Source: Bacillota bacterium
GTDB taxonomy: Bacteria; Bacillota; Clostridia; Christensenellales; SZUA-584
Reading direction: 5' to 3'
NCBI GenBank assembly: GCA_023397655.1
Contig: JAEWTW010000009.1
Span: 31,985-95,984 of the forward strand
Length of the DNA: 64,000 nt
The position numbers were made by a program, and so were the translations under genes. The notes under the pieces were generated by a model. The model saw nothing but the letters and a program-made list of their open reading frames with translations, made no database searches and was not told the DNA's origin. Each line of letters begins with the position of its first letter. The stretch's first letter is position 1. Of the stretch, positions 1 through 7,215 are shown piece after piece.

Positions 1-884
1 TGATAGGACGATATCCTGAAATTCGTATGGATATCACCCTTTTCGAGATCGGTGCTGCTTGTATCCGCACCGGATGCAAACACGTAAAGGTACGCTCCTG
101 GCTCTATCGTCACATCCGGAAACCGCCAGCCCAGCACATCGGCAGGGTCGTCTGAGAGGCCGTACCCATTGAGGTTGACCGCTTCGCTTCCGGAGTTGTA
201 TATCTCTATATAGTCGCTGTATGCACCGGTATTGTCCGCCAGCGTCGTTTTGTTGGACGGCATCACTTCCGTGATCATCAGCGGAGACCCCTCCGCCTTC
301 CGGCTTTCCGCAAACGCGGCATAGCCCGCGTCATCGTTGGAGAAGCCCGGCGTCGGCTTATCGAACGTTTTCCAGGCGTTCAGATCCTGTACATCCCGGC
401 CCACCGATATGTTGGCCGACTGGTTCTCGTATTCCGCCGCGTCCAGCACCTCGCCCGACGTCGTCATCAGGTACAGTCCGCCGCTCGACGCGTTAAGCTT
501 GAAGCTGGCATGCAGCGTTTCTCCCTGTTCTTTAACGTCCTGTCCGGACGCGAAAACGAGCAGGTATCCGCCCGCCGCCAAGGAGACGCCAGGCAGCGCC
601 CATTTGACCTCGGCTTTGTCGTCCGACAGCCCCAGCCCGGACAGACTGACTTCGCCGTTCGTCGGGTTGTACAACTCGATCCAGTCGCTGTAATTCCCCT
701 GATCATCCGGCAAATAGCTGCTGTTGGATGCCATAAACTCATTGATCACGACGGTGGCGGACAACGTTTCGGTGGAACCGGGCGTGCCCGTTCCCTTTTT
801 TTGTTCGCCTAAAGCATATATCACAACGCCCACGATCAGCGCGATAGCCAGTATAATCGAAACAAGGTATTTGATTGCTCTCAA
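1..884 (-). CDS. Membrane-anchored lamin-tail-domain (LTD) protein, 3' end beyond the left edge
   Basis: About 294 residues are visible and the gene runs off the window. The start is a TTG at 884 preceded by GAGGAG six bases upstream. The N-terminus is one hydrophobic anchor (about residues 6-24) followed by a Gly/Thr/Ser linker. Two tandem lamin-tail modules follow (roughly 37-150 and 190-290), each opening with a VINEFMASN- or ITEVMPSN-like strand, then a YSDWIELYNP or YSDYIEIYNS motif and a GLSDD motif. LTD folds in bacteria occur on surface proteins and often precede CotH-kinase or nuclease domains. Whether such a domain follows here cannot be seen. It is probably exported and anchored with the LTDs outside. 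Confidence is high for the domain and low for function. Confidence 0.8.
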   Translation of the reverse strand, partial: MRAIKYLVSIILAIALIVGVVIYALGEQKKGTGTPGSTETLSATVVINEFMASNSSYLPDDQGNYSDWIELYNPTNGEVSLSGLGLSDDKAEVKWALPGVSLAAGGYLLVFASGQDVKEQGETLHASFKLNASSGGLYLMTTSGEVLDAAEYENQSANISVGRDVQDLNAWKTFDKPTPGFSNDDAGYAAFAESRKAEGSPLMITEVMPSNKTTLADNTGAYSDYIEIYNSGSEAVNLNGYGLSDDPADVLGWRFPDVTIEPGAYLYVFASGADTSSTDLEKGDIHTNFRISSY

Positions 885-1029
885 CGCAAGCTCCTCGCCT
901 TCCTTTGTAAAAACCGCGTAAAGTCACCGCCAATGATTTTACCACGGTTCCCTTACAAAAACAACCTATTTCATATTCTGTCACCTCTTCCCTGAGTAAC
1001 CCGAAAAAGCCGTTTTCCTGCGCTGTAAA

Positions 1030-1052
1030 ATAAAAAGCCGGCATTGCCGGCT
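1030..1052 (-). terminator. Rho-independent terminator after the zinc-ribbon membrane protein
   Basis: On the minus strand AGCCGGC and GCCGGCT form a 7-bp stem around a 3-nt loop, followed by a T-run. It lies about 30 bases beyond the stop of the gene at 1080-1688. Confidence 0.8.
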
Positions 1053-1079
1053 CATCAAAAATTTACAATTTAGAGACAA

Positions 1080-1688
1080 TTACGACCCGCTTTCGCCCGT
1101 TTCGAATTCATCCATGGCGTCGTCGATGAAGTCTTCGATATCGAAGCGGTCATCCGCTTTGATAAATTCGCCCATGCCATCTACATATAGCTTTCCGTTT
1201 TGCGTGAAAAAGTCGAATTCACGGTCGTCATTCATCACGATTTGACCGGAGCGGGCGCTCTTGTCATACTCATAATCGCCTTCAAAGTCACCGTAATGCG
1301 TATACGCATCGAAGCTGTGACCTGCCCCGAACACAATGGCTTCGCCGCGGCTGTCGCTGTACCATATTCCCGATACCGGAACGGCGCTGAGAAAGCCGGG
1401 CCATATGAACAGCAGCACCGCGACAAGCACGAGAACAGCTGCGCCTCCCACCGAAAGCCCCACGATCAGCCCGGTACTCTTCTTCTTTACGGGCGTGCCG
1501 TAGCCTTGAGGCTCGGGCGCGGTATAATAATACCCCTGCGGCGGTATGTTCGGGTTTTCAGGATACACCGGCTGCGGCGCTGCTTGAGGCGTCTGCGGCG
1601 GCTCTGCCGGAACCGACAATGCATGACCGCAATGCGAACAGAATACCGAGCCTTGAGCAACCGGCTGACCACATCTTGTACAGAACAT
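1080..1688 (-). CDS. Zinc-ribbon membrane protein
   Basis: The protein has 202 residues. The N-terminus is a double-zinc-ribbon knuckle pair (CTRCG at 3-7 and CSHCG at 17-21). A Pro/Gln/Tyr-rich linker follows (about 25-67), then one transmembrane helix (about 72-96). The C-terminal domain of about 100 residues is rich in Asp, Tyr and Phe (YSDSRGEAIVFGAG region) and ends in an acidic helix. The ribbon should face the cytoplasm and the C-terminal domain the outside. An ATG at 1688 has GGAGGGG upstream and an extended -10 promoter lies at 1733-1741. A second, smaller zinc-ribbon membrane protein lies just upstream. The architecture is common in Clostridia and no precise role is known. Confidence 0.75.
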   Translation of the reverse strand: MFCTRCGQPVAQGSVFCSHCGHALSVPAEPPQTPQAAPQPVYPENPNIPPQGYYYTAPEPQGYGTPVKKKSTGLIVGLSVGGAAVLVLVAVLLFIWPGFLSAVPVSGIWYSDSRGEAIVFGAGHSFDAYTHYGDFEGDYEYDKSARSGQIVMNDDREFDFFTQNGKLYVDGMGEFIKADDRFDIEDFIDDAMDEFETGESGS

Positions 1689-1732
1689 GGATTAACCCCT
1701 CCGTTTTGGCGTTTTCGTTACGGATATGGTTC

Positions 1733-1741
1733 ATTATAACA
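1733..1741 (-). promoter_or_regulatory. Extended -10 promoter of the zinc-ribbon gene
   Basis: TATAAT at 1733-1738 carries a TG one base upstream (TGTTATAAT), the extended -10 form. No good -35 is seen. The element lies about 45 bases upstream of the ATG at 1688. Confidence 0.55.
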
Positions 1742-1764
1742 TAGATATGAAGATATTGCTGGAT

Positions 1765-1799
1765 AAAAAACAAAAGATACCGGATATGCAGCCGGAATC
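1765..1799 (-). terminator. Terminator after the small zinc-ribbon peptide
   Basis: On the minus strand GATTCCGG pairs with CCGGTATC with one mismatch, followed by a T-rich run (TTTTGTTTTTT). It starts ten bases past the stop of the 1809-1994 gene and separates it from the next zinc-ribbon gene. Confidence 0.7.
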
Positions 1800-1808
1800 C
1801 AAGGTGTG

Positions 1809-1994
1809 TCAGAGCCCCAGTATCAGGAACACGGCGATGAGCGCGACAACGATTATGCCAAATACAATGTAGACAACCTTATTGGTTTTACGTTTGCGAC
1901 CGCTTGGCGATGAACCGGTGACAAGTGCCATTCCGCAATCGCTGCACACTTTCTTTGTTTTCGGATAGTCTTTTCCGCATTTTTTGCAATACAT
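1809..1994 (-). CDS. Small zinc-ribbon membrane protein (61 aa)
   Basis: The start chosen is ATG at 1994, which has GAGGAGGG about eight bases upstream; a longer frame to 2051 has no ribosome site. The protein opens with MYCKKCGKDYP and CSDCG, two CxxC knuckles of a zinc ribbon at residues 3-6 and 17-20. A basic stretch (SGRKRKTNK) follows, then one C-terminal transmembrane helix (about 41-60). The N-terminus with its zinc site should face the cytoplasm. Such short tail-anchored ribbon proteins are common in Firmicutes and have no assigned function. It shares its N-terminal fold with the neighbouring 202-residue protein but lacks the external domain. Confidence 0.7.
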   Translation of the reverse strand: MYCKKCGKDYPKTKKVCSDCGMALVTGSSPSGRKRKTNKVVYIVFGIIVVALIAVFLILGL

Positions 1995-2109
1995 AAACAG
2001 GCCCTCCTCAATTTGTAATCGTATTGTACCACAATGCATAAAGTTGTCCAATAAAAAAATAACCGATGGTTTCCGCCGATAAATTCGGCAAAAGTCATGG
2101 ATTATTGTG

Positions 2110-2138
2110 TTGCAAAACGCGCATGGCTGTGTTAAAAT
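2110..2138 (+). promoter_or_regulatory. Sigma-A promoter of rpsT
   Basis: TTGCAA (2110-2115) and TAAAAT (2133-2138) are separated by 17 bases. The predicted transcript start is about 40 bases before the rpsT start codon. Confidence 0.7.
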
Positions 2139-2183
2139 AGCCTTCGTTATTGAAATGAGTATTGATAAGTGGAGGTTTGGAAC

Positions 2184-2450
2184 TTGCCAAATATTAAATC
2201 TGCGGAACGGCGCATGCGCGTGGAAGCGAAAGCCAACTTAAGAAACCGCATGGTAAAATCGGAACTGAAGACGGTCGCGAAGAAGTTTAAAGCCGCAGTG
2301 GACGCGGGCGATAAGGAAGCCGCTACTGCTCTTTATAAGGAATACACCGGCGCTCTGGATAAAGCGGCGCTTAAAGGTACGCTTCACAAAAACAACGCGG
2401 ACCGTAAAAAGGCTCAGATTTCCAAGGCTTTTGCAGGTCTTTCCGCTTAA
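2184..2450 (+). CDS. rpsT: 30S ribosomal protein S20
   Basis: Ribosomal protein S20 binds the 5' and 3' minor domains of 16S rRNA in the small subunit. The product is 88 residues, the usual length. It starts PNIKSAERR after the initiator, the S20 signature, and continues as Lys/Arg/Ala-rich helices (KSELKTVAKKFKAAV, HKNNADRKKAQISK). The start is TTG at 2184: GGAGG at 2171-2175 lies eight bases upstream, while the in-frame GTG at 2169 overlaps that site and would add five foreign residues. It is monocistronic, with promoter and terminator on either side. Its neighbour holA on the other strand also adjoins rpsT in many Firmicutes. Confidence 0.97.
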   Translation: MPNIKSAERRMRVEAKANLRNRMVKSELKTVAKKFKAAVDAGDKEAATALYKEYTGALDKAALKGTLHKNNADRKKAQISKAFAGLSA

Positions 2451-2497
2451 ATTTCCGATTCGGCTTAACACGTGAGCCTACAGATCATCGGCGCAAT

Positions 2498-2521
2498 GCC
2501 CGCTGAGCTGCGGGCTTTTTT
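2498..2521 (+). terminator. rpsT terminator
   Basis: GCCCGC (2498-2503) and GCGGGC (2510-2515) form the stem, followed by six T. It lies about 48 bases beyond the rpsT stop. Confidence 0.85.
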
Positions 2522-2554
2522 GTGTTACTCTCCCTTTGCCGGCGTTGCCCGCGC

Positions 2555-3511
2555 TTACAGCTTGTAGGCGCGCGCCAGGGTTTCCGGCATGGCCAGCGCC
2601 GCGTCGCACCGTCCGCTTTTGATGCCGAAGTCCAGCTCCGCCAGCAGGTTCAGCCCTTCTCTCAGCTCACCCTGCGAGAAACGTGCGCATTCCTTCGCCA
2701 GCATCTGCACCGGATACGGCTTCATGTTCAGCAAAGACGCGATCTTCCCCTGTCCGTACCCTGCGTCCAGCATCGTTTTTACCTTGTACATATCCCGGAT
2801 CTTGCGTGCGAACAGCCCGATGAGCATCTCGGGGCGTTCATCCTCCATCAGGTCGTCCAGCATGGCCTCGGCCTGTGCCGCCTGCCTGTTCACAAAATAC
2901 TTGTGTATCTCAAATACGTTGTATTCCAGCGACTTGGACACGCATGCGTTCACATGCGCCGCCGTAATCTCGCCGAAGCTGCTGAAAACCGCCAGCTTGG
3001 CCGCTTCGTTCGCCAGCGCGTAATAGTCGCATCCGGCCAGCGCCACCAGTTGCTGAGCCGCGGCTGCGCTCATCCGCGCGCCATGCTTCTTGGCCTCCTC
3101 CGCCGCGAACGCCGCGCAGCCCGCCGGGTTCGGCGCTTCAAACTCTTTGACCACGCCGATCTCGCACGCGCGCTTATATAGCGCCTTGCGTTTGTCCGGA
3201 GCGTCCGGCGTACACAGTGCCAGCACCGTGGTATCCGGCAGCCTGCCCAAGTAATCAGTCAGGCGTTTGGCTTCCTCCTTGCTGCCCGACGGCGTGAGCA
3301 GAGCACAATCGCGCACCGCCACCAGCCGCGTTTCCGACAGGAACGGCACCGCCGCGCACGCCTCGATCAGCTGCTGCGTATCCGGCATCTCGTTGTATAT
3401 CGTAACGTTGAGCTCCTCCATCTGTATGTCAAGGGAAGCTCTGAGCCGTGTCAGGCTCTCGCGCACCATAAAGCTTTCTCCGGCAAATATGTACAGGTTT
3501 TTATTCGGCAT
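2555..3511 (-). CDS. holA: DNA polymerase III delta subunit
   Basis: HolA (delta) opens the beta sliding clamp as part of the clamp loader. The product is 318 residues from ATG at 3511 (PNKNLYIFAGESFMVRESL), near the family's usual 330-340. The N-terminal domain has the inactive AAA+ fold (F-A-G-E at about 9-12 where active ATPases carry a P-loop). The middle and C-terminal helices carry typical delta blocks such as LVALAGCDYYALANEAAKLA and a KSGRCDAALAMPETLARA-like end. A longer frame to 3556 has no ribosome site and would run far into comEC. The gene overlaps the comEC end by 11 bases, so the two are probably translationally coupled; comEC-holA-rpsT is a standard order in Firmicutes. Confidence 0.93.
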   Translation of the reverse strand: MPNKNLYIFAGESFMVRESLTRLRASLDIQMEELNVTIYNEMPDTQQLIEACAAVPFLSETRLVAVRDCALLTPSGSKEEAKRLTDYLGRLPDTTVLALCTPDAPDKRKALYKRACEIGVVKEFEAPNPAGCAAFAAEEAKKHGARMSAAAAQQLVALAGCDYYALANEAAKLAVFSSFGEITAAHVNACVSKSLEYNVFEIHKYFVNRQAAQAEAMLDDLMEDERPEMLIGLFARKIRDMYKVKTMLDAGYGQGKIASLLNMKPYPVQMLAKECARFSQGELREGLNLLAELDFGIKSGRCDAALAMPETLARAYKL

Positions 3512-5810
3512 GCTGTTTATCACCAAACGTATTGACTTTAATATTATCGTCCACAAAGAACTCGACCGCGTAATCGTCCCGCGTCACAAACACATCGCCC
3601 GAGTAATCCTCAAGATTGTCCATCGCCCACTGGTGGGGATGCCCGTAGTTGTTCGCACCGACGCTCACCACGCTGTATCGCGGAGCCAGTGCCGACAGCG
3701 GCAGCCGGTACGAAGAGAACTTGGAGCCGTGATGAGCCGCCTTATAGATGTCGACAGGCCACGCAGCCGTCAGCACGGCGGTCTCCGTCTGCCCGTTGAT
3801 ATCGCCGGCGAACAGCGCGGTATGGCCCTTATACTCCACGCACACCACCAGAGACAGCTCATTGGCACTCTCCGAAACGGTGTCCTGATACGGGTATAAT
3901 ACCACGGCGCGCGTGTCATCGTCCAGCAGCACCGCATCGCCTGCGCAGAGAGGCACCACTTCGGCATCCGGCAGCGCCTGCCGTACATTGGCTTCCTCCT
4001 GATACGAGCAGTACACCTTGTTCAGCAGACCGGCCTGATACAGCGCGGCGATACCTGCAAAATGGTCATCATCGGTATGGGACACGAACGCCGCCTCCGG
4101 CGTGATGCCGCTGCGAATCGTAAAGTCCACCACCTCTTCGGCGCTCTGGGGACGCCCTCCGTCCATGAAATACTCACCGCCCTGCGCCGTGCGCACGAAC
4201 GCCGCATCTGCCTGCCCCACATCCAGAAACACGATGTACAGTCCCACGAGACGGGCCAGCAACAGCACGGCCAGCGCCAGCACCGAGACGCCGACGCTCA
4301 GCGCCGTCTTGAGCCGCACGCGCACCAGCAGATATTTCGATGTAACAAACAGCAGCGCGAAGCAGGCCAGCACCGCATACCACGGCGGTGACGCCACATT
4401 CACCGCCATAAACGGCAGTTCCGCCGCCCATTGGACAGCCGACGTCATGAAGCGTATCAGCACCGACGGCATATATGCCAGTATGGATGCCGCAGGCGCG
4501 TAAACCAGCCCGGCCAGCGTACAGATGAACACCAGCACGATTGCGGCTGAGGCCACGGGTATCATGACGATGTTGAGCAGAACGCTGAAGAAGGTAATCC
4601 TGTTGAAAGACGCCGCCAGCACCGGCAGCGTCCCCGCCGTCGCCCCCGCAGATGCGGAGACCGCGCCGCCCGGCCAGGACAGCCACCGCGGCAGCCTGCG
4701 GGAAAACCATCGCTGCAGCTGCCAGCCCAGCGTCAGTATGCCGAACACCGCCCCAAACGAGAGCTGAAACCCGGCCATGAAAAGATCCAGAGGGCTCAGA
4801 AGCAGCGCCGCGATGAACGCCAGCGTCAGGCCGTTTAGAGCATCGCTCTGCCGCCCGAAATGACGGTGCAGCAGCAGCGTCCCCGCCATCACCGACGCGC
4901 GCAGTATGGAAGGCGCGAGGCCGGTCAGGCAGGCGTAGGCCGCAATAAACACCAGCGTCGCCGCTAGGCGCGGCGTGCGCCCCATGCGAAGCAGCCGGAA
5001 AAGCAAGTACGCGGCGGCGATGAGTATACCGGCGTGCAGTCCCGATACGGCCAACACATGCGCCATACCGGTGTCCTTGAATGCGGCATATGTCTCGTCG
5101 TCCAGCCCGCGCTTGTCGCCCAGCAGCAGCCCCTTGGCAACGGGAGCGACATCCGCTTCAAACACGCGGTCCATCACCGCGCCGATATATTGCCGCGCTT
5201 CCACCATCGCCACGGCAAACGAAGAGCGGTATCCCGTCACCGCCACGGAATCCGTATAGGCTTTGAGTTGAACACCCTGCGACAGCAGATACAGCCGTTC
5301 GTCGAAGCCGCCGGGGTTCCTCACGCCGCGCGGATACTCCACCTTCGCCACGGCTTCCACCACGTCGCCGCACGCAACAGCCGCCCCCAGCTCCGCCGGA
5401 ACATACAGCTTCACGTTGCCCGCCGTCTCCCCTTCCACCGTTACGCCGTCCAGCAGATACACATAGCTGCCGTAGTCGTTCAGTTCGGGTTCACTGTACA
5501 CATGCCCCGTCACGCGCAGCTCCTCGCCGGTGGCCACCGGCTTCACCGCCATCACGTTTGAGGTCAAGAAAGCAGCCAGCATAGCGCAGGCTGCGCCCGC
5601 CAGCCAGATAATCCGAATGCCCTTACTATTGCCAGTTCTTTTAAAATAGCGAACGCAAAAAGCCGCCGCGGTCAGCGCCGCTGCGGCCATTCCATAGATC
5701 AAAGACGCGGGTATATAACGCCCCAGCACCACGCCGGGCGCGAAGCACAGAGCTGCCAACAGCAGCGGACGTCTGTTCACAATCCTTTTTGACGCGGCAG
5801 GGCTGTCCAA
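3501..5810 (-). CDS. comEC: DNA internalization competence protein ComEC/Rec2
   Basis: ComEC forms the membrane channel for single-stranded DNA during natural transformation. The product has 769 residues with the full three-part layout. An N-terminal DUF4131-like part has two or three membrane segments and a soluble OB-like region. A central Competence domain follows (about 200-500) with many transmembrane helices and the HVLAVSGLHAG motif. The C-terminal metallo-beta-lactamase-fold domain (about 520-769) has HTDDDH near residue 576. The start is TTG at 5810 with GAGG eight bases upstream. The stop of the preceding hydrolase gene is two bases away. No other competence genes are in the window except the ComEB-like dCMP deaminase at the right edge, so transformability is not shown. 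Confidence 0.95.
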   Translation of the reverse strand: MDSPAASKRIVNRRPLLLAALCFAPGVVLGRYIPASLIYGMAAAALTAAAFCVRYFKRTGNSKGIRIIWLAGAACAMLAAFLTSNVMAVKPVATGEELRVTGHVYSEPELNDYGSYVYLLDGVTVEGETAGNVKLYVPAELGAAVACGDVVEAVAKVEYPRGVRNPGGFDERLYLLSQGVQLKAYTDSVAVTGYRSSFAVAMVEARQYIGAVMDRVFEADVAPVAKGLLLGDKRGLDDETYAAFKDTGMAHVLAVSGLHAGILIAAAYLLFRLLRMGRTPRLAATLVFIAAYACLTGLAPSILRASVMAGTLLLHRHFGRQSDALNGLTLAFIAALLLSPLDLFMAGFQLSFGAVFGILTLGWQLQRWFSRRLPRWLSWPGGAVSASAGATAGTLPVLAASFNRITFFSVLLNIVMIPVASAAIVLVFICTLAGLVYAPAASILAYMPSVLIRFMTSAVQWAAELPFMAVNVASPPWYAVLACFALLFVTSKYLLVRVRLKTALSVGVSVLALAVLLLARLVGLYIVFLDVGQADAAFVRTAQGGEYFMDGGRPQSAEEVVDFTIRSGITPEAAFVSHTDDDHFAGIAALYQAGLLNKVYCSYQEEANVRQALPDAEVVPLCAGDAVLLDDDTRAVVLYPYQDTVSESANELSLVVCVEYKGHTALFAGDINGQTETAVLTAAWPVDIYKAAHHGSKFSSYRLPLSALAPRYSVVSVGANNYGHPHQWAMDNLEDYSGDVFVTRDDYAVEFFVDDNIKVNTFGDKQHAE

Positions 5811-5813
5811 AAG

Positions 5814-6545
5814 CTAAACCTCGTAGACCTTGCGTTCCTCAATCATCTCAGCGTCGGGGCAGCTCTCGCGCACCTCGCGCATCACGTCCTCCTCGCTGTA
5901 CTCCGGGAACAGATGCGTCGCCAGCAGCCTTTTTACACCGGCAGCCTGTGCGATGCGGCCCGAATCCTTCGCGTCCACATGCGGCGATACGGGCGACTTG
6001 TCTTTGGACAAGAGCGCGGCTTCCATCACCATCAGATCCGCGCCCGACGCGAACGTGATCAGGTGCTTGTTGTCCTTTGTGTCGCCCGAATAGACGAACT
6101 TTTTGCCGTCCGCCTCAAACGACATCGCGTAACTGGGCACCGGGTGCGGCATCAGCGCGAACACCACCTCTAGGTCAAACAGGCGTATGCGCATGCCGTC
6201 CGCAAGAAAATGCGCGGCCATCATGCCATGTGCCGCCAGCAGCCCCGCTTCAGCTGTCGGTTCCGACGGCAGATAAACGGGCAGCGGCTCTGCGCGCCGC
6301 CCCAGCTTCTTGTCCACGTCCAGCGCATAGCGCAGCGTCAGCGCGTCTCCCATATGGTCGGCGTGCAGGTGCGACAGCACGAGCGCGTCTATCTCCCAGA
6401 TGGGCAGTATCTGCTGCAGTTTGGACAGCGCGCCGCAGCCCAAGTCGATGACGATGTTCTTGCCGTTGTGAGTCAGCAGGTAACACGAGCAGCTCTCCCC
6501 CGCCTTGGGATAAGGGCCATATTTTCCGATGCATGTCAGCTTCAT
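5814..6545 (-). CDS. MBL-fold metallohydrolase (RNase Z / YhfI-like)
   Basis: The protein has 243 residues of the metallo-beta-lactamase superfamily. The metal ligands are HLHADHMGD near residues 59-67, a later His in MPHPVPSYA, the Asp in YSGDTKDN (about 153-158) and a terminal His in LLATHLFPEY. This order matches the RNase Z/YhfI-like branch, whose members act on phosphodiester or related bonds. The particular substrate cannot be read from the sequence. ATG at 6545 has AGGAG nine bases upstream. It lies between an ECF transporter S component (18 bases upstream) and comEC (2 bases downstream), so the three are probably co-transcribed from the promoter at 7104-7132. Confidence 0.85.
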   Translation of the reverse strand: MKLTCIGKYGPYPKAGESCSCYLLTHNGKNIVIDLGCGALSKLQQILPIWEIDALVLSHLHADHMGDALTLRYALDVDKKLGRRAEPLPVYLPSEPTAEAGLLAAHGMMAAHFLADGMRIRLFDLEVVFALMPHPVPSYAMSFEADGKKFVYSGDTKDNKHLITFASGADLMVMEAALLSKDKSPVSPHVDAKDSGRIAQAAGVKRLLATHLFPEYSEEDVMREVRESCPDAEMIEERKVYEV

Positions 6546-6563
6546 ATCAAATCACTCCTGTGC

Positions 6564-7073
6564 TTACCTGTTGGTAAGCGTTGTAGCTGCTGAGATCCGT
6601 TTGACAAAGTAATACAATGCCAGTGCGCCGGCAACGCCTGCCGCCCACTGTATCAGGTTGAAAACGATGGTGCCTGCAGCGTATGTCCAGCCAAATACTA
6701 TCCATTCAAACAGCCCGTAACCGGCCACCATGATCGCGCCTCCCAGAACGGAGGACACCACAAACCAGCCGAATTTGCCTTTTCGCATCAACAGTGCGCA
6801 AACCAGGCCCATTAAGCCTTTAATCACAAGTGTTGCGGGAGCGTAAACCGGAAAGCCCAGCATCAGATCGGCCAGTGCGCTGCCAATACCAGCCGCTGCC
6901 GCCGCCCACGGCGCGCCGACCAGCAGCCCTGAGCAGTAAATGACGGAATCGCCGATGTTCATATAGGCTCCGTTGGCATTAATCGGGATCTTAATCAAAT
7001 AGGTGAATACAAAAATGAGTGCAGCCAGCATGCTTGTGATGACCAGTGTTTTCGTATGATTCTTCGTTTCCAA
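6564..7073 (-). CDS. ECF transporter S component (PF07155-like)
   Basis: Substrate-binding membrane subunit of an energy-coupling-factor vitamin transporter, 169 residues with about six transmembrane segments. It shows family-typical blocks: TSMLAALIFVFTYLIKIP near the N-terminus, then GAYMNIGDSVIYCSGLLVG, then AGIGSALADLMLGFPVYAPA and LVIKGLMG. These resemble the DUF1393/PF07155 group, whose members have been tied to riboflavin-type or related cofactors; the ligand cannot be assigned. The start is TTG at 7073, with GAGGAG seven bases upstream; a longer frame to 7124 would include the promoter. No EcfA or EcfT genes are nearby, so it probably uses a shared module elsewhere. The predicted leader is too short for a riboswitch. 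Confidence 0.85.
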   Translation of the reverse strand: METKNHTKTLVITSMLAALIFVFTYLIKIPINANGAYMNIGDSVIYCSGLLVGAPWAAAAAGIGSALADLMLGFPVYAPATLVIKGLMGLVCALLMRKGKFGWFVVSSVLGGAIMVAGYGLFEWIVFGWTYAAGTIVFNLIQWAAGVAGALALYYFVKRISAATTLTNR

Positions 7074-7103
7074 TGCTCGTCTCCTCTGTAATGGCTTTTT
7101 CCC

Positions 7104-7132
7104 ATTGTAATAGATTTGCGGCAATGGCGCAA
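7104..7132 (-). promoter_or_regulatory. Promoter of the ECF S component / MBL / comEC / holA group
   Basis: On the minus strand TTGCGC (7132-7127) and TACAAT (7109-7104) are separated by 17 bases. The predicted start lies about 25 bases before the TTG at 7073. Confidence 0.55.
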
Positions 7133-7215
7133 TTCCATTTTCTCATGCGTAATCACGCATGCCTCCCCCCTTCATATACTGATATTATCATTTCTTATCT
7201 GACGGGGGCTTTTTT

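Noticed and set aside
739..1044. 101-codon minus-strand frame between the zinc-ribbon gene and the LTD gene
   Set aside because: It overlaps both the LTD gene start and the terminator at 1030-1052 and has no recognised domain.
7074..7215. Riboswitch before the ECF S component
   Set aside because: The predicted leader is only about 25 bases; the CCCCC/GGGGG repeat near asnB is too widely spaced to be a convincing terminator.
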